A stretch of 64,000 nucleotides of DNA from Myxococcus guangdongensis (GTDB lineage: Bacteria; Myxococcota; Myxococcia; Myxococcales; Myxococcaceae): positions 620,001 through 684,000 of the forward strand of contig NZ_JAJVKW010000004.1 in the NCBI RefSeq assembly GCF_024198255.1, given 5' to 3'. A program made the position numbers and the translations under genes. The stretch's first letter is position 1. Each line of letters begins with the position of its first letter. The notes beneath the pieces were generated by a model, which was given only the letters and a program-made list of their open reading frames with translations, did no database searches and was not told where the DNA came from. This document shows positions 55,717-64,000 of the stretch, piece after piece.

Positions 55717-56268
55717 TCACTTCTCGCAGGTCAGATCGTAGCCGGTGCTCCAGCTCAGGCCATCCATCGAGTACTGGCCGCGCAGCGTCAGCTTCGCAGT
55801 CGAGACGAGGTGCTCGGTGTCCTGGATCTTCATCCTGCCCATGGGGCCCGCCGACTCGCCAACCCAGGTGATGCCATCCGTGGACGAAGACGTGGCTTCG
55901 CCTCCCATGTTGTCGAGGATGACATTCCTCCACGTATGTGCCGTCGAATCGAACGTTCGGTACGATGTGAACTTGTAGGGATACTGGCCGGACACCGTCA
56001 CGAAGTCGGTTCGCAGCCAGGCCTTGTCGAGCTCCAACCGGGCCTCGAGTCGAACCTCGCTCGGGCTCGCACCTTTTGGCCCATGGATGGAACCGCTGCA
56101 GGTCCACATCCCGGTCAGCTCCCTGGCCGCAGCTTCCAGGGCTGACGCCGCGGCTCCAGCGGAGTCGGCTGTCGAGGGTTGCGCTAGAGCTGCGTTCGAG
56201 GACGTCCCACGACATCCCATCAAACAAACAACGGTGACGAACACGGTGGCGGACGGACGCGCGAGCAT
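55717..56268 (-). CDS. Lipoprotein, DUF1579-like beta-barrel
   Basis: The start ATG 56268 (183 aa) is preferred with AGAGGA 4 nt upstream. The signal ends in 'VVCLMGC' (lipobox). A low-complexity Ala/Ser linker (about 25-50) leads to a compact domain: 'ELTGMWTCSGSIHGPKGASP', 'RLEARLELDKAWLRTDFV', 'YKFTSYRTFDSTAHTWRNV', 'DGLSWSTGYDLTCEK'. The strand order and the 'G-x-W-x-C' opening recall DUF1579-like proteins. It is probably outer-membrane or periplasmic. It is followed by the Cys-rich lipoprotein on the same strand (86-base gap), so the two may share a transcript. Confidence 0.65.
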   Translation of the reverse strand: MLARPSATVFVTVVCLMGCRGTSSNAALAQPSTADSAGAAASALEAAARELTGMWTCSGSIHGPKGASPSEVRLEARLELDKAWLRTDFVTVSGQYPYKFTSYRTFDSTAHTWRNVILDNMGGEATSSSTDGITWVGESAGPMGRMKIQDTEHLVSTAKLTLRGQYSMDGLSWSTGYDLTCEK

Positions 56269-56558
56269 GAGTTCCTCTGGGTGGGCTGCTGTGAATGCAC
56301 AAGGCATCTAAAGCAGCCTCGCTCCTCGAGGACAGGGCGCCGTTTATGGAGGGATCGGCGGATGTTCGGATGTCGGTGCCTGCTGGAACGGACGCGTGTC
56401 CTTGGGGGGGCGATGGTGAAGCGGGTGCCTCGCTCGGGAAGAGTGTCCACTGCGATTCTCCCCCCCGTGGGACTCGGCGGCGCCCCGCACCTGTGCCAAT
56501 CCCAATCCCGGGCCCGGCGAGTTCCCGTCCGCCGCGCTCGGCGACAGGGCGACTCACC

Positions 56559-56978
56559 TCATCGCTGCAGCCCTGGCAGCAACGGCCCGGCGCCGAACTC
56601 CGGCGTCGCCGCGAGCCTGCGCAACGCCAACGTCAACAACCCCAGCACCTCCAGGCGCGTCAGTCCTCCCTCGTCCCACCACACCGTGAGGCTCAACGGC
56701 GGCGCCATGTTCCGCCGGGCGCTCTCACAGGCTTCCTCCCAGAGCCGGTGCTCGACGACCTGGGCCGCGGGTGGCTCCTCGGGGAACGGTCGCCGAAGCT
56801 CCTCGCGACTCGCCTCCTTGCGCGTCTCGGCTAGCAGCTTGTCGAGGTACGCGTGGGCCTCGGGGGACATGCGCACCTGTCGCTCGACCAGGTGCCGCGC
56901 GGCCTTCAGATCCGGGTCGCCCGAGGCAATCCGGGTCCGGAGCTCCTTCAATGCCTGCGTCAGCGTGTGGCGAAGCAT
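56559..56978 (-). CDS. Hypothetical protein, 139 aa
   Basis: The start ATG 56978 is chosen because GGAGGG lies 6 nt upstream; the frame upstream of it looks like chance sequence. The product is charged and largely helical ('LTQALKELRTRIASGDPDLKAA', 'LDKLLAETRKEASREELRR'), with a later hydrophobic 'LTRLEVLGLLTLALRRLAA' helix. It has no signal peptide. It is divergent from the M91 protease gene with 318 bases between them. The function is unknown. Confidence 0.55.
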   Translation of the reverse strand: MLRHTLTQALKELRTRIASGDPDLKAARHLVERQVRMSPEAHAYLDKLLAETRKEASREELRRPFPEEPPAAQVVEHRLWEEACESARRNMAPPLSLTVWWDEGGLTRLEVLGLLTLALRRLAATPEFGAGPLLPGLQR

Positions 56979-57296
56979 CCGTGACCCTCCAGCAACCCGT
57001 GGGGGACTCGCTCCAACACCAACACCCTGGCCATCCATGCGTCCGATGGCCACGACCACCCCCGAGCGTGCCACGCCCGAGCCCCGTGCCTCCAATTCCG
57101 GGCCTCGCCCCCTGATGACGACCGTCATCACCCCCTTGACCCCAGACATCAGCGCCCTCGTCTGGAGTCGCCGCCGCGAGTCCTCAACCCACTGAAATCA
57201 CGAGGCCCGAGGAGTGGATCCGAGGTGGGGAAGGGTCGGCATGGGGAATGCTCTAGGGCTTCCCCGTCACCGACTCCCACTCCGAGGCGATCCCCC
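56979..57296. other. Divergent promoter region of the protease and the 139-aa gene
   Basis: A short inverted repeat GGGGAA/TTCCCC (57243-57248 and 57260-57265) lies about 30 bases before the protease start. No clear -35/-10 pair is visible. Confidence 0.35.
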
Positions 57297-58268
57297 ATGA
57301 AGCTCCGCTCCCGCCCGTCGTTCTCCTCGCCGTCCCCCAAGACGGACACGACGTCGCGCCCCCGCGCGAACAGCACCCCGGCGAAGCCCGACACGACGTC
57401 GCTGCCCAAGGCCCGTCCGTCCGCCACGGAGCTCCAGGATGGGAAGAACAACCTCAAGCCCACCGACTACGGCGTCACCCACCCGGACCTCCCGGGCATC
57501 CGGACCCGCCGCGATGGTGGCCAGAGCGGCGCCCAGTTCGCGGACTTCACCCGCGACACGCGCGAGTCCACCCAGACGTTGATGAACCGGCCGACCGGCA
57601 ATCGGATGATGACGGAGCTCGACGGCCGCACCCAGGCGCTCAACCCCGGCCAGACGGGCACCGTGCGCAACCCCATCACCGCCACGGACATCTACTCGGG
57701 CCGCAACGCCGACATGCCCATGTCGCACCTGCCTCGGCACCAGGGCACCTTCGAGTCCATCCGTCCGGCCTACCGTCACGACGGCCAGCCCAGCGCGGGC
57801 CTGCCCAGCCGCATCAACTACGACGAGTCGGCTCCCGGCCATCAGCGCTTCAACAGCCTGGGCCACGAGTCGGTCCACGCGTGGCGCGCCTCCAACGGCC
57901 TCCAGGTGGGCTCCATCGAGTCGAGCAAGCACGCCAACGCCGACGTCTTCAAGCGCTACCCCGACTTCGCCGACAACATGAAGGCGAACCTCAACCGCCG
58001 CACGATGCTGACCGAGGAGTTCGAGACGGTGGGCCTGAAGCCCACGCCGCACACCCCCGCGGGCTGGGCGCCCACGGAGAACAAGATCCGCGCCGAGCAC
58101 GGCCTGCCGAGCCGCAACGACTACTCGGGCCGCTCGCCCACCTTGCCCAACCCGACGAACGAGGCCATCCAGCGGTACGACGAGGGCTCCGACAATCGGA
58201 GCGTCTTCCAGAAGATGATCGGCACCCCGACCCCCATCGGGAAGATCCTCGGCGACATCGAGGGCTGA
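57297..58268 (+). CDS. M91 (NleD/HopH1-like) zinc metallopeptidase effector
   Basis: The start ATG 57297 (323 aa) is preferred with GAGG about 9 nt upstream; an extension to 57225 is Pro/Ser-rich. Residues 1-60 are Ser/Thr/Pro/Arg-rich and look disordered, as in translocated effectors. The catalytic part shows 'GHESVHAWRASNG' with HExxH at H190-E191-H194, a third-ligand segment 'LTEEFETVGL' (E240/E241), and the M91 C-terminal motif 'TENKIRAEHGLPSRNDY'. In NleD and HopH1 this fold cleaves host signalling proteins. Here the target is unknown; prey bacteria or eukaryotic microbes are both possible. There is no signal peptide and no secretion locus in the window. Confidence 0.78.
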   Translation: MKLRSRPSFSSPSPKTDTTSRPRANSTPAKPDTTSLPKARPSATELQDGKNNLKPTDYGVTHPDLPGIRTRRDGGQSGAQFADFTRDTRESTQTLMNRPTGNRMMTELDGRTQALNPGQTGTVRNPITATDIYSGRNADMPMSHLPRHQGTFESIRPAYRHDGQPSAGLPSRINYDESAPGHQRFNSLGHESVHAWRASNGLQVGSIESSKHANADVFKRYPDFADNMKANLNRRTMLTEEFETVGLKPTPHTPAGWAPTENKIRAEHGLPSRNDYSGRSPTLPNPTNEAIQRYDEGSDNRSVFQKMIGTPTPIGKILGDIEG

Positions 58269-58371
58269 GCACTCCCCACGCCCGGCTCCCTCCGAGGGGG
58301 CCTGTGCGCCGGAGTCCTGAACACGACAGCGCGTCCTGGGCCTGGATCCCGAGTAGGGCGCGCAAGTACAA

Positions 58372-58409
58372 CCCAGGTGTCAGGCGGGCACGACGCCCGC
58401 CGACCTGGG
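58372..58409 (+). promoter_or_regulatory. Stem-loop over the ribosome site of the CCA-adding enzyme
   Basis: An outer stem CCCAGGT/ACCTGGG (58372-58378 and 58403-58409) and an inner stem GGCGGGC/GCCCGCC (58383-58389 and 58395-58401) with loop ACGAC, joined by a 4/1 internal loop. It ends four bases before ATG 58414 and includes the only purine-rich site (GGGA). It could limit translation. It may also be the terminator of the M91 gene. Confidence 0.55.
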
Positions 58410-58413
58410 ACGA

Positions 58414-59685
58414 ATGCTCTCGAATCTCCACAACGCCGACATTCCCCGCCCCGTGCTCGACGTCATCGCGCGGCTGCGGGAGCTCAACCACGCCGTGTAC
58501 CTCGTGGGCGGCTGCGTGCGGGACATGGTGCGCCAGGTCCCCCCGAAGGACTTCGACGTGGCCACCAGCGCGCTGCCCGAGGAGGTCCAGCGCGCCTTCA
58601 AGAAGGTCATCCCCACCGGCATCCAGCACGGCACCGTCACCGTCGTGCAGGGCGGCACCCACGTGGAGGTGACGACGTTCCGTTCGGAAGGGGACTACCT
58701 CGACGGGCGCCGGCCCAGCTCCGTCGCCTTCGAGCGCGACATCGTCAAGGACCTGTCCCGCCGCGACTTCACCATCAACGCGATGGCCTACAACCCGTTG
58801 GACCGCGACCTGGTGGACCCGTTCGGCGGCCAGACGGACCTGCAGGCCCAGCTCATCAAGTGCGTGGGCTCCGCGTTCGAGCGCTTCTCCGAGGACGGCC
58901 TGCGCCCCATGCGCGCGGTCCGCTTCGCCGCCGTGCTTGGCTTCTCGTTGGACTCCGCCACGCGCGACGCCATCCCCGCCACGCTCGGCGTCTTCCGCAA
59001 GGTCGCGTTGGAGCGCGTGCGCGAGGAGCTGGTCAAGCTGCTCTTGTCCCCGCGCGCGGAAGGGGGACTCGTGCTGCTCGTGGAGACGGGTTTGTTGGAC
59101 GTGTTCCTCCCCGAGGTGGCGCGCGCTACGCCCGAGGAGGCCCGGCTTGCTCGCGCCGCCGTGCAGGCCGCGCCCGCGGAGCTCGAGGTCCGGCTGGCCG
59201 CGCTGCTCGCGGACCTGGTGGACCGCAATCAAGCCCGGGACATCGGCCTGCGGCTGAAGTTTCCCAACAAGGTCGCCGACCTGGTGGCGCTGCTCGTGGA
59301 GACCGCGAAGCTCGAGGAGCGCTTCGCCGACACGGACCCCGCGCTGCGTCGACTCCTGGCGCGGGTGGGGCTCGCGCAGCTGCCCGCGCTGCTCCCCGTG
59401 GCCCGGGCCCGCGTCCAGGTGCGTGCGCCCGAGCGTTCGGCGGAGCTGGAGCGGCTGTGTACCCGGCTGGAGGCGCTCGCCGCGGCGAAGCCGCCCCTGG
59501 TGGCCAAGGACCTGGCGCTCACCGGCGGAGACATCATGTCCACGCTCGGCGTCGGTCCGTCGCCCATCGTCGGGGAGGCCACCCGCTTCCTCATGGACTC
59601 CGTGCTGGATGACCCCGCGTTGAACACCCGCGAGGCGCTCGCGCAGCGGCTCAAGGACTGGCACGCGGCCCGTCCGAAGGCCTGA
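58414..59685 (+). CDS. cca: CCA tRNA nucleotidyltransferase
   Basis: The 423-aa class II nucleotidyltransferase adds CCA to tRNA 3' ends. The active-site motif 'GGCVRD' (32-37) is followed by 'DFDVATSA' (46-53) with the two metal-binding Asp. 'TGIQHGTV' (68-75) is the form found in CCA-adding enzymes rather than the GRRFxLxH of poly(A) polymerase. '[13 protein letters not shown]' and '[18 protein letters not shown]' complete the head and neck. There is no HD phosphohydrolase domain. The tRNA-Arg in this window lacks an encoded CCA, which fits a need for this enzyme. The gap to the next gene, mnmA, is 233 bases with no clear promoter. Confidence 0.92.
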   Translation: MLSNLHNADIPRPVLDVIARLRELNHAVYLVGGCVRDMVRQVPPKDFDVATSALPEEVQRAFKKVIPTGIQHGTVTVVQGGTHVEVTTFRSEGDYLDGRRPSSVAFERDIVKDLSRRDFTINAMAYNPLDRDLVDPFGGQTDLQAQLIKCVGSAFERFSEDGLRPMRAVRFAAVLGFSLDSATRDAIPATLGVFRKVALERVREELVKLLLSPRAEGGLVLLVETGLLDVFLPEVARATPEEARLARAAVQAAPAELEVRLAALLADLVDRNQARDIGLRLKFPNKVADLVALLVETAKLEERFADTDPALRRLLARVGLAQLPALLPVARARVQVRAPERSAELERLCTRLEALAAAKPPLVAKDLALTGGDIMSTLGVGPSPIVGEATRFLMDSVLDDPALNTREALAQRLKDWHAARPKA

Positions 59686-59918
59686 GGTCGGCGGTCCGCT
59701 CGCGCGGCGGTGCGCGGGCTGACACGTGGCTCGTCCGAGGGGCCGAGGCTGGCGGCCTGCTCCCGTGGCGGGCGTGGACGTGCCGGGGCGGACGAAGGCG
59801 CGCCTGCCCCTGTGCCGGTCGGGGCGGGCCTGCCCCCGGGTGCCTCCTGGTCGGGTTCCAGGGACGTCCGGCGTCCTGCCGCGTGCGCCCGGAGGCCAGG
59901 GCGTGTAGGAAGGGCACC

Positions 59919-60965
59919 ATGCGAGTCGTCGTTGCGATGAGCGGCGGGGTGGATTCCTCGGCCGCTGCCGCCCTGCTCAAGGAGCAGGGCCACGAGGTCA
60001 TCGGCATCACCCTGCGCGTCTGGTCCTACGAGGGCAAGGCGAAGTGCGGCAGCTGCTGCAGTCCCGACGACATCGATGACGCGCGCGCCGTCGCCCAGTC
60101 GCTGGGCATCCCGTACTACGTCGCCAACGCGGAGGAGATCTTCCAGGACCGCGTCGTCAACCCCTTCGTCCAGTCCTACCTGGGGGGACGCACGCCCATC
60201 CCGTGCGTGGCCTGCAACCGCGACGTGAAGTTCAACTTCCTGCTCAAGCGGGCCCGCGCGCTCGGCGCCAGGCTGGCCACGGGCCACTACGCGCGCGTCG
60301 AGGAGCAGGACGGCCGCTACGTCCTGCGCCGCGCGGCGGACCCGGCCAAGGACCAGAGCTACTTCCTCTTCACGCTGGGCCAGGACGAGCTGCGCGACAT
60401 CGTCTTCCCCGTGGGCGACATGACCAAGGCCCAGGTGCGCGCCGTCGCCGAGCGCCACGCGCTGCCCACCAGCCACAAGCCGGAGAGCATGGAGATCTGC
60501 TTCGTGCCGGACGGCGACTACGCGGGCTTCGTGGAGAAGGTCGCGGGTCCCCAGCCCGAGGGCGACATCGTCGACGCCGAGGGCCAGGTGCTCGGCAAGC
60601 ACCACGGCATCCATCGCTACACGGTGGGGCAGCGCAAGGGCCTCAACCTGGGCGGTGGCCAGGTGCGCTACGTCCAGCGCCTGGAGCCGGACACCCACCG
60701 CGTCGTCGTGGGCAACGCCGAGGACACGGGGAGGGATCGCTTCGGGCTGCTGCAGCCCCACTGGGTGGACTCACCGCCGTCGCCCGAGACGCCCGTGGAG
60801 GTCCGTATCCGCCACCGCCACGCCGGCGCCGCCGGACGCGTGGAGATCTCCCCTCACGGTCTCGTTTCGGTGAAGCTGGAGGCTCCGGCGCGCGCCGTCA
60901 CGCCGGGACAGGCCGCGGTGGTCTACGCTCAGGACCGGGTCCTGGGTGGTGGGTGGATCGTCTGA
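59919..60965 (+). CDS. mnmA: tRNA 2-thiouridine(34) synthase MnmA
   Basis: The start ATG 59919 (348 aa) is preferred: AGGAAGG sits upstream and the ATP-binding PP-loop 'SGGVDSS' (8-14) follows at once. Cys96/Cys99 in 'TPIPCVACN' and Cys194 in '[12 protein letters not shown]' match the catalytic Cys pair of E. coli MnmA. 'ATGHYARV' and '[12 protein letters not shown]' are family signatures. The enzyme adenylates U34 and transfers sulphur to give s2U in the Glu, Gln and Lys tRNAs. An extra 'CGSCC' at 43-47 is typical of many bacterial members. It is followed after 29 bases by a lipoprotein gene. Confidence 0.95.
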   Translation: MRVVVAMSGGVDSSAAAALLKEQGHEVIGITLRVWSYEGKAKCGSCCSPDDIDDARAVAQSLGIPYYVANAEEIFQDRVVNPFVQSYLGGRTPIPCVACNRDVKFNFLLKRARALGARLATGHYARVEEQDGRYVLRRAADPAKDQSYFLFTLGQDELRDIVFPVGDMTKAQVRAVAERHALPTSHKPESMEICFVPDGDYAGFVEKVAGPQPEGDIVDAEGQVLGKHHGIHRYTVGQRKGLNLGGGQVRYVQRLEPDTHRVVVGNAEDTGRDRFGLLQPHWVDSPPSPETPVEVRIRHRHAGAAGRVEISPHGLVSVKLEAPARAVTPGQAAVVYAQDRVLGGGWIV

Positions 60966-60994
60966 GCTCGAGTCAACCGGGAGGAGTACGGGAC

Positions 60995-61762
60995 ATGGCG
61001 CAGCGCCTCGTGGGATGCCTGCTGGCCGCGGCCAGCCTCGTCGCCGGCTGCAAGGAGCGCTCGGACAAGCCCATCGCCGGACTGCTCGCGGCTGGCGCCC
61101 CGGTGGTGCGCAAGGAGGGCAAGGCCGAGTACACCATCGCCGTGGGCGCGCAGCTCATGGGCGACGTGAAGCTCACCGCCACCGGGCCCGCCGTGCTCGA
61201 GTACTTCGGTGGCGGCCTGCGCTTCCTGGAGAAGGGCGACACGCTGGAGGTGGGCGACGCGGACGAGGCGAAGCTGCACGGCTCCAACCTCCCGTCGTTC
61301 CGCTGGGCGGACGGCGGCGTGCAGGAGGCGCCTCGCGCGCTGCGCATCGTCGCCGCCCGCTACACCAACGTGCAGGTGACGCCCAAGAGCGCCCACGAGG
61401 ACGCGTACTCGTCCACGCAGTACTTCGTCGCCTTCTTCACGCCCAACGGACTGAGCCGGCTCGGCTCGGACACGAAGCACGAGGGGCCGCACCAGCCGCT
61501 GCCCGCGCCGCCGTTCCGCCCCAAGGTCCCCTTCATCCACGCCGGAGACCTGGGCGAGGGCGGGCTGGTGGCGGTGGTGGAGGACGGCTTCGCGATAGCG
61601 GAGACGGATGACCTGGCCACCGCGGTGCTGCTCGAGGGGCGCGAGGTGCCGCTGGGCCGCACCGTGCGCCTGCTGGTGCCGGACGGCGCGGAGGTCATCC
61701 TCAAGGGCGGTGGCGGGGCCGAGGTGGAGGTGGAAGGGCCCGCCGACGTGCGCCTGCGTTGA
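60995..61762 (+). CDS. Lipoprotein, FecR-like beta-rich
   Basis: The start ATG 60995 (255 aa) has GGAGGAG 8 nt upstream. The lipoprotein signal is 'QRLVGCLLAAASLVAGC' (lipobox V-A-G-C at about residue 19). The body is beta-rich with repeated phrases of the type 'GAQLMGDVKLTATGPAVLEYFGGGLRF' and 'GREVPLGRTVRLLVPDGAEVILKGG', which recall FecR-like or other beta-helical sensor domains. A long acidic/aromatic middle ('SSTQYFVAFFTPNG') is not recognised. It may be co-transcribed with mnmA. The function is unknown. Confidence 0.7.
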   Translation: MAQRLVGCLLAAASLVAGCKERSDKPIAGLLAAGAPVVRKEGKAEYTIAVGAQLMGDVKLTATGPAVLEYFGGGLRFLEKGDTLEVGDADEAKLHGSNLPSFRWADGGVQEAPRALRIVAARYTNVQVTPKSAHEDAYSSTQYFVAFFTPNGLSRLGSDTKHEGPHQPLPAPPFRPKVPFIHAGDLGEGGLVAVVEDGFAIAETDDLATAVLLEGREVPLGRTVRLLVPDGAEVILKGGGGAEVEVEGPADVRLR

Positions 61763-61838
61763 GCCTGGACCCGGGGGCGTTTGTCCTCGCGGGGCTGGCT
61801 TCTGTAGAGTCCCTCGTCCCGCTCGGCCGAGGTGTGCC

Positions 61839-62204
61839 ATGACGAGGAGTGAGCTCATCGAACGCATCGCGGAGCGTGCGCCCCACGTGCCGCGACGTGA
61901 GTTGGAGTCCATCATCCACGCCGTCTTCGACTGCATGTCGGAGGCCCTGGTCGCGGGCCGGCGCATCGAGCTGCGCGGCTTCGGCGTCTTCTCGCTGCGC
62001 ACCCGGCGCGCACGCACGGGCCGCAACCCGAAGACGGGCAAGAGCGTCGCCGTGCCCGAGCGCCGCACGCTCTCGTTCGCCGCGGGCAAGGAGCTGCGCG
62101 CGCGCCTCAACGCGCCAGCGCCCCGGCAGGAGCCCGTGGGCTCGGTGCTGCCTCCGGTGGTGCTCGCCACGCAGCCCCTCGCGTCGACGTCGCTCGCCCG
62201 GTAG
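61839..62204 (+). CDS. HU/IHF-family DNA-binding protein
   Basis: A 121-aa member of the HU/IHF family. 'TRSELIERIAERAPHVPRRE' is the helical dimer part, and 'GFGVFSLRTRRARTGRNPKTG' (about 48-68) is the beta-arm signature with the R-x-G-R-N-P-x-T-G minor-groove tip. The C-terminal ~30 residues are Pro/Ala-rich and unusual for the family. It bends DNA as a dimer; IHF-beta type is more likely than HU because of the longer N-terminal helix. AGGTGTGCC precedes the ATG. Confidence 0.9.
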   Translation: MTRSELIERIAERAPHVPRRELESIIHAVFDCMSEALVAGRRIELRGFGVFSLRTRRARTGRNPKTGKSVAVPERRTLSFAAGKELRARLNAPAPRQEPVGSVLPPVVLATQPLASTSLAR

Positions 62205-62208
62205 CCGC

Positions 62209-62229
62209 GCGGCGCGAGCGCGCCGCTTT
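62209..62229 (+). terminator. Hairpin with short T-run after the HU/IHF gene
   Basis: A perfect 7-bp stem GCGGCGC/GCGCCGC (62209-62215 and 62220-62226), loop GAGC, followed by TTT. It is 5 bases past the stop. Confidence 0.65.
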
Positions 62230-62237
62230 CCGTGAAT

Positions 62238-62266
62238 TTGACCGTGTGGGAGGTGGGGCGTACCTT
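62238..62266 (+). promoter_or_regulatory. Putative sigma-70 promoter of the SPOR gene
   Basis: TTGACC (62238-62243) and TACCTT (62261-62266) with a 17-base spacer, just after the preceding terminator and about 78 bases before the start codon. The -35 matches consensus at five positions; the -10 is weak (three). Confidence 0.5.
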
Positions 62267-62343
62267 CCTTCGACGCCGACGCTACAGGCCGCAACACGGA
62301 CTCGTGTGGCCCGCTCTGTCCGCGCGCGAGGATTCCAAGAGTC

Positions 62344-63228
62344 ATGCGTGACGCCCACCGGATGAAAGAGAAGTTCGATGTCTCTCTGGACAACCGGCAG
62401 ATTGTCAGCCTGTTGATCGCCGGCATCGTGGTGCTCGGCGCCGTCTTCGTGCTGGGCGTCGTCGTGGGCAAGAAGCTCGCGGGGGATGCCCAGACGGCCA
62501 GCGCCCCGGATCTGCTCTCCGCCCTGGACGCCAACGCCCAGGCGCTGCAGGCCGTGCGCAAGGAGCCGCAGCTGACGTTCCAGGACGAACTCACGCGCAA
62601 GGCCAGCGCCGAGCCCATCGCGCCCCCCGTGCCCAAGCCCGCCCCGAAGGCGCCCGCCGTCGCCGAGAAGCCCGTGGCCAAGCCCGCCGAGCCGGTGAAG
62701 ACCGCCGCGCTGGCCCCGACGCCGGACCCGGACACCGGTGAGCTGCCCCCGGAGGAGCCCGCCGAGGAGCCCAAGGCCGTCGCCGAGGCGCCCAAGCCCG
62801 TGGAGAAGCCCGTCGCGGAGAAGCCCGCCCCCGCCGCCGAGAAGCCCGCGGCCCTCGCGGTGAAGCCCGCGGTGGTGTCCGGCAAGGTGGAGGTGGCGGC
62901 CGTCCCCACGCGCACCACGCAGAAGGAGGGTGGGGGGCTGAAGGAGGCCATCGCCCGGGCCGCGCAGCTGCCGGACCCCGCGGTGAAGGGTGGGGCGTTC
63001 ACGCTCCAGCTCTCGGCGTTCCAGGACAAGCAGGAGGCCGAGCGGTTCATGGGTCGGTTGCGCGACCGCGGCTATGCCCCGTATATCGTCACGGCGGAGG
63101 TGGCCGGTAAGGGCACCTGGTACCGCGTGCGGATGGGCACCTTCGCCTCGAAGGACGCCGCCACCCGGTATCTGTCAGACTTCAAGCGAGAGACGCAGCT
63201 CGACGCGTTCGTGGCCGGCACGAACTGA
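62344..63228 (+). CDS. SPOR-domain membrane protein
   Basis: A 294-aa single-pass protein. Residues 20-42 form a membrane helix ('IVSLLIAGIVVLGAVFVLGVVVG'), with the N-terminus in the cytoplasm. A long Pro/Ala/Lys linker (about 85-190) spans the periplasm. The last ~80 residues are a SPOR domain: 'FTLQLSAFQDKQEAERFMGRLRDRG' and 'WYRVRMGTFASKDAATRYLSDF'. SPOR domains bind denuded glycan strands at the septum, so a role in division or cell-wall remodelling is likely. Alternative start ATG 62362 has no better site. It is followed by the cupin gene after 28 bases. Confidence 0.88.
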   Translation: MRDAHRMKEKFDVSLDNRQIVSLLIAGIVVLGAVFVLGVVVGKKLAGDAQTASAPDLLSALDANAQALQAVRKEPQLTFQDELTRKASAEPIAPPVPKPAPKAPAVAEKPVAKPAEPVKTAALAPTPDPDTGELPPEEPAEEPKAVAEAPKPVEKPVAEKPAPAAEKPAALAVKPAVVSGKVEVAAVPTRTTQKEGGGLKEAIARAAQLPDPAVKGGAFTLQLSAFQDKQEAERFMGRLRDRGYAPYIVTAEVAGKGTWYRVRMGTFASKDAATRYLSDFKRETQLDAFVAGTN

Positions 63229-63256
63229 AGAGCGGCCGAGGAAGACAGGAAGCACC

Positions 63257-63619
63257 ATGACGACGACGAGGCGGGTGGAGAAGCCCTGGGGCCACGAGCT
63301 CATCTGGGCCCACACCGAGCGCTATGTGGGCAAGCTGCTGCACGTGAAGCAGGGCCACAAGCTCAGCCTGCAGTACCACAACCAGAAGGACGAGACGATC
63401 CACGTCCAGAGCGGCAAGCTGCTCTTCGTCGTCGACGAGGGACAGGGGCTCATCGAGAAGGAGATGAACCCGGGCGAGAGCTACCACATCAAGCCGCTCA
63501 CCAAGCACCGCATGGTGGCCATCACCGACTGCGACATCCTCGAGGTGAGCACCCCCGAGCTGGATGACGTCGTCCGGTTGGAGGACTCCTACGGTCGCAC
63601 CGGCACCAGCAAGCCGTAG
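63257..63619 (+). CDS. Cupin protein, mannose-6-phosphate isomerase type II-like
   Basis: A single-domain 120-aa cupin. 'RRVEKPWGHELIWA' and 'KLLHVKQGHKLSLQYHNQKDET' hold the GxxxSLQxHxxRxE-like metal motif (His in 'QYH', Glu in 'DE'), and 'GESYHIKPLTKHRM' gives the second cupin motif with its two His. The family isomerises mannose-6-phosphate or forms part of GDP-mannose supply; this stand-alone cupin lacks the nucleotidyltransferase domain. AGGAAG precedes the ATG and the spacing suggests an operon with the SPOR gene. Confidence 0.82.
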   Translation: MTTTRRVEKPWGHELIWAHTERYVGKLLHVKQGHKLSLQYHNQKDETIHVQSGKLLFVVDEGQGLIEKEMNPGESYHIKPLTKHRMVAITDCDILEVSTPELDDVVRLEDSYGRTGTSKP

Positions 63620-63660
63620 CAGTCCCCGTCGTACCCGGAAGGTGGACGCGGCCCGGCGCC

Positions 63661-64000
63661 TCAGTCGCTGGCCGCGTTGTTGGGGTTGCGGGTCCACTTG
63701 TCGACGGTGCCGTCGCCGTCCAGGTCCTCGCCGATGCGGTCCACCTGGCCCTTCTCCCAGTACTCCCAATAGTCCACGCGGCCGTCGCCGTTGGTGTCGC
63801 GCTCCTTGCGCACCAGCACGCCGCGCTCGTAGTACGTGACGCTGTCGGGCTTGCCGTCCCCGTCGAAGTCCCGCTCGCGGCGCGTGTTGGCCCCCTTCTC
63901 GTAGAAGTAGGTGGCGTCCACCTTGCCGTCGTAGTCCAGGTCCATCACCTCGCGCATCAGCGCGCCGGACTCGTCGAAGTAGCGCGTGAGGTCCACGCGC
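63661..64000 (-). CDS. Asp-rich 'DxDGDG' repeat protein (5' part outside the window)
   Basis: The frame reaches the window edge, so the N-terminus is missing; the in-frame Met at 63996 need not be the start. About 113 residues show four repeats of about 22-24 residues of the form 'D-x-D-G-D-G-K/R-x-D-x-x-x-Y-Y/W-E-K/R-G', with Asp spacing like calcium sites. The products of such genes are often secreted or lipid-anchored. It is convergent with the cupin gene (41 bases between stops). Confidence 0.7.
   Translation of the reverse strand, partial: RVDLTRYFDESGALMREVMDLDYDGKVDATYFYEKGANTRRERDFDGDGKPDSVTYYERGVLVRKERDTNGDGRVDYWEYWEKGQVDRIGEDLDGDGTVDKWTRNPNNAASD

Noticed and set aside
55217..56557. 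446-codon minus-strand frame
   Set aside because: Only its last 137 codons make a sensible lipoprotein; the rest is antisense or out of frame to the neighbouring lipoprotein gene.
56281..57195. 304-codon plus-strand ORF
   Set aside because: Ser/Arg-rich shadow of the minus-strand 139-aa gene, whose start has a good ribosome site.
57991..59664. 557-codon minus-strand ORF
   Set aside because: Antisense to the M91 and cca genes; its composition is typical of the shadow frame of GC-rich coding DNA.
59229..60761. 510-codon minus-strand ORF
   Set aside because: Antisense to cca and mnmA, both of which have clear family motifs on the plus strand.

Overview
The window is high-GC bacterial DNA that reads as a myxobacterium (Myxococcota, Cystobacterineae-like). 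The evidence is the strong G/C third-position bias, very large secreted proteins with Ig-like, IPT/TIG and LVIVD repeats, Gly/Asp 'DGG' linkers, 'DNDGDG' Cys/Asp repeats near a C-terminus, and many small lipoproteins. No phage, IS element, CRISPR array or rRNA was seen.

Region A (1-15.2 kb) is a polymorphic-toxin locus. The 3' 13.3 kb of a giant gene encodes an Ig-like stalk, then an RHS/YD-repeat shell with its core and DPDG boundary, then a tip that looks like an ADP-ribosyltransferase. It is translationally coupled (GTGA overlap) to a 108-aa predicted immunity protein that resembles domain II of translational GTPases. Next comes a displaced second RHS tip with a C39/papain-like Cys motif. 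A 5-bp tandem duplication has frameshifted it; without one repeat unit its frame runs to a second GTGA junction with the next predicted immunity gene, which is an internal duplication. A third small unknown gene follows. The end of the RHS gene, these cassettes and the start of the next gene are visibly less GC-rich than the surroundings.

Region B (15.46-47.6 kb) is one gene for a secreted protein of about 10,700 residues. In order it has a signal peptide, two Big_2 domains, about two dozen Ig-like domains, seven tandem super-modules of [LVIVD propeller + Big_5-like + TIG + TIG], more Ig and propeller blocks, and a Cys/Asp-rich C-terminus with six calcium-site-like repeats.

Region C (47.6-58.3 kb) is mixed. 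It holds a parvulin-type lipoprotein foldase, tRNA-Arg(CCT) with its promoter, several secreted or membrane hypotheticals, a METTL25-like methyltransferase, a class A flavin monooxygenase, two small lipoproteins, and a predicted M91 (NleD/HopH1-like) zinc protease effector.

Region D (58.3-64 kb) is housekeeping: CCA-adding enzyme (with a stem-loop next to its start), MnmA, a lipoprotein, an IHF/HU-type protein, a SPOR-domain protein, a single-domain cupin of the mannose-6-phosphate isomerase type, and the 3' end of an Asp-rich repeat protein that leaves the window.

Functionally, Region A looks like a contact-dependent or secreted antagonism system with a reserve tip. Region B is a candidate cell-surface or matrix adhesin. 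Region D includes two genes for tRNA maturation and modification. Domain assignments are by eye from motifs; no database search was run.
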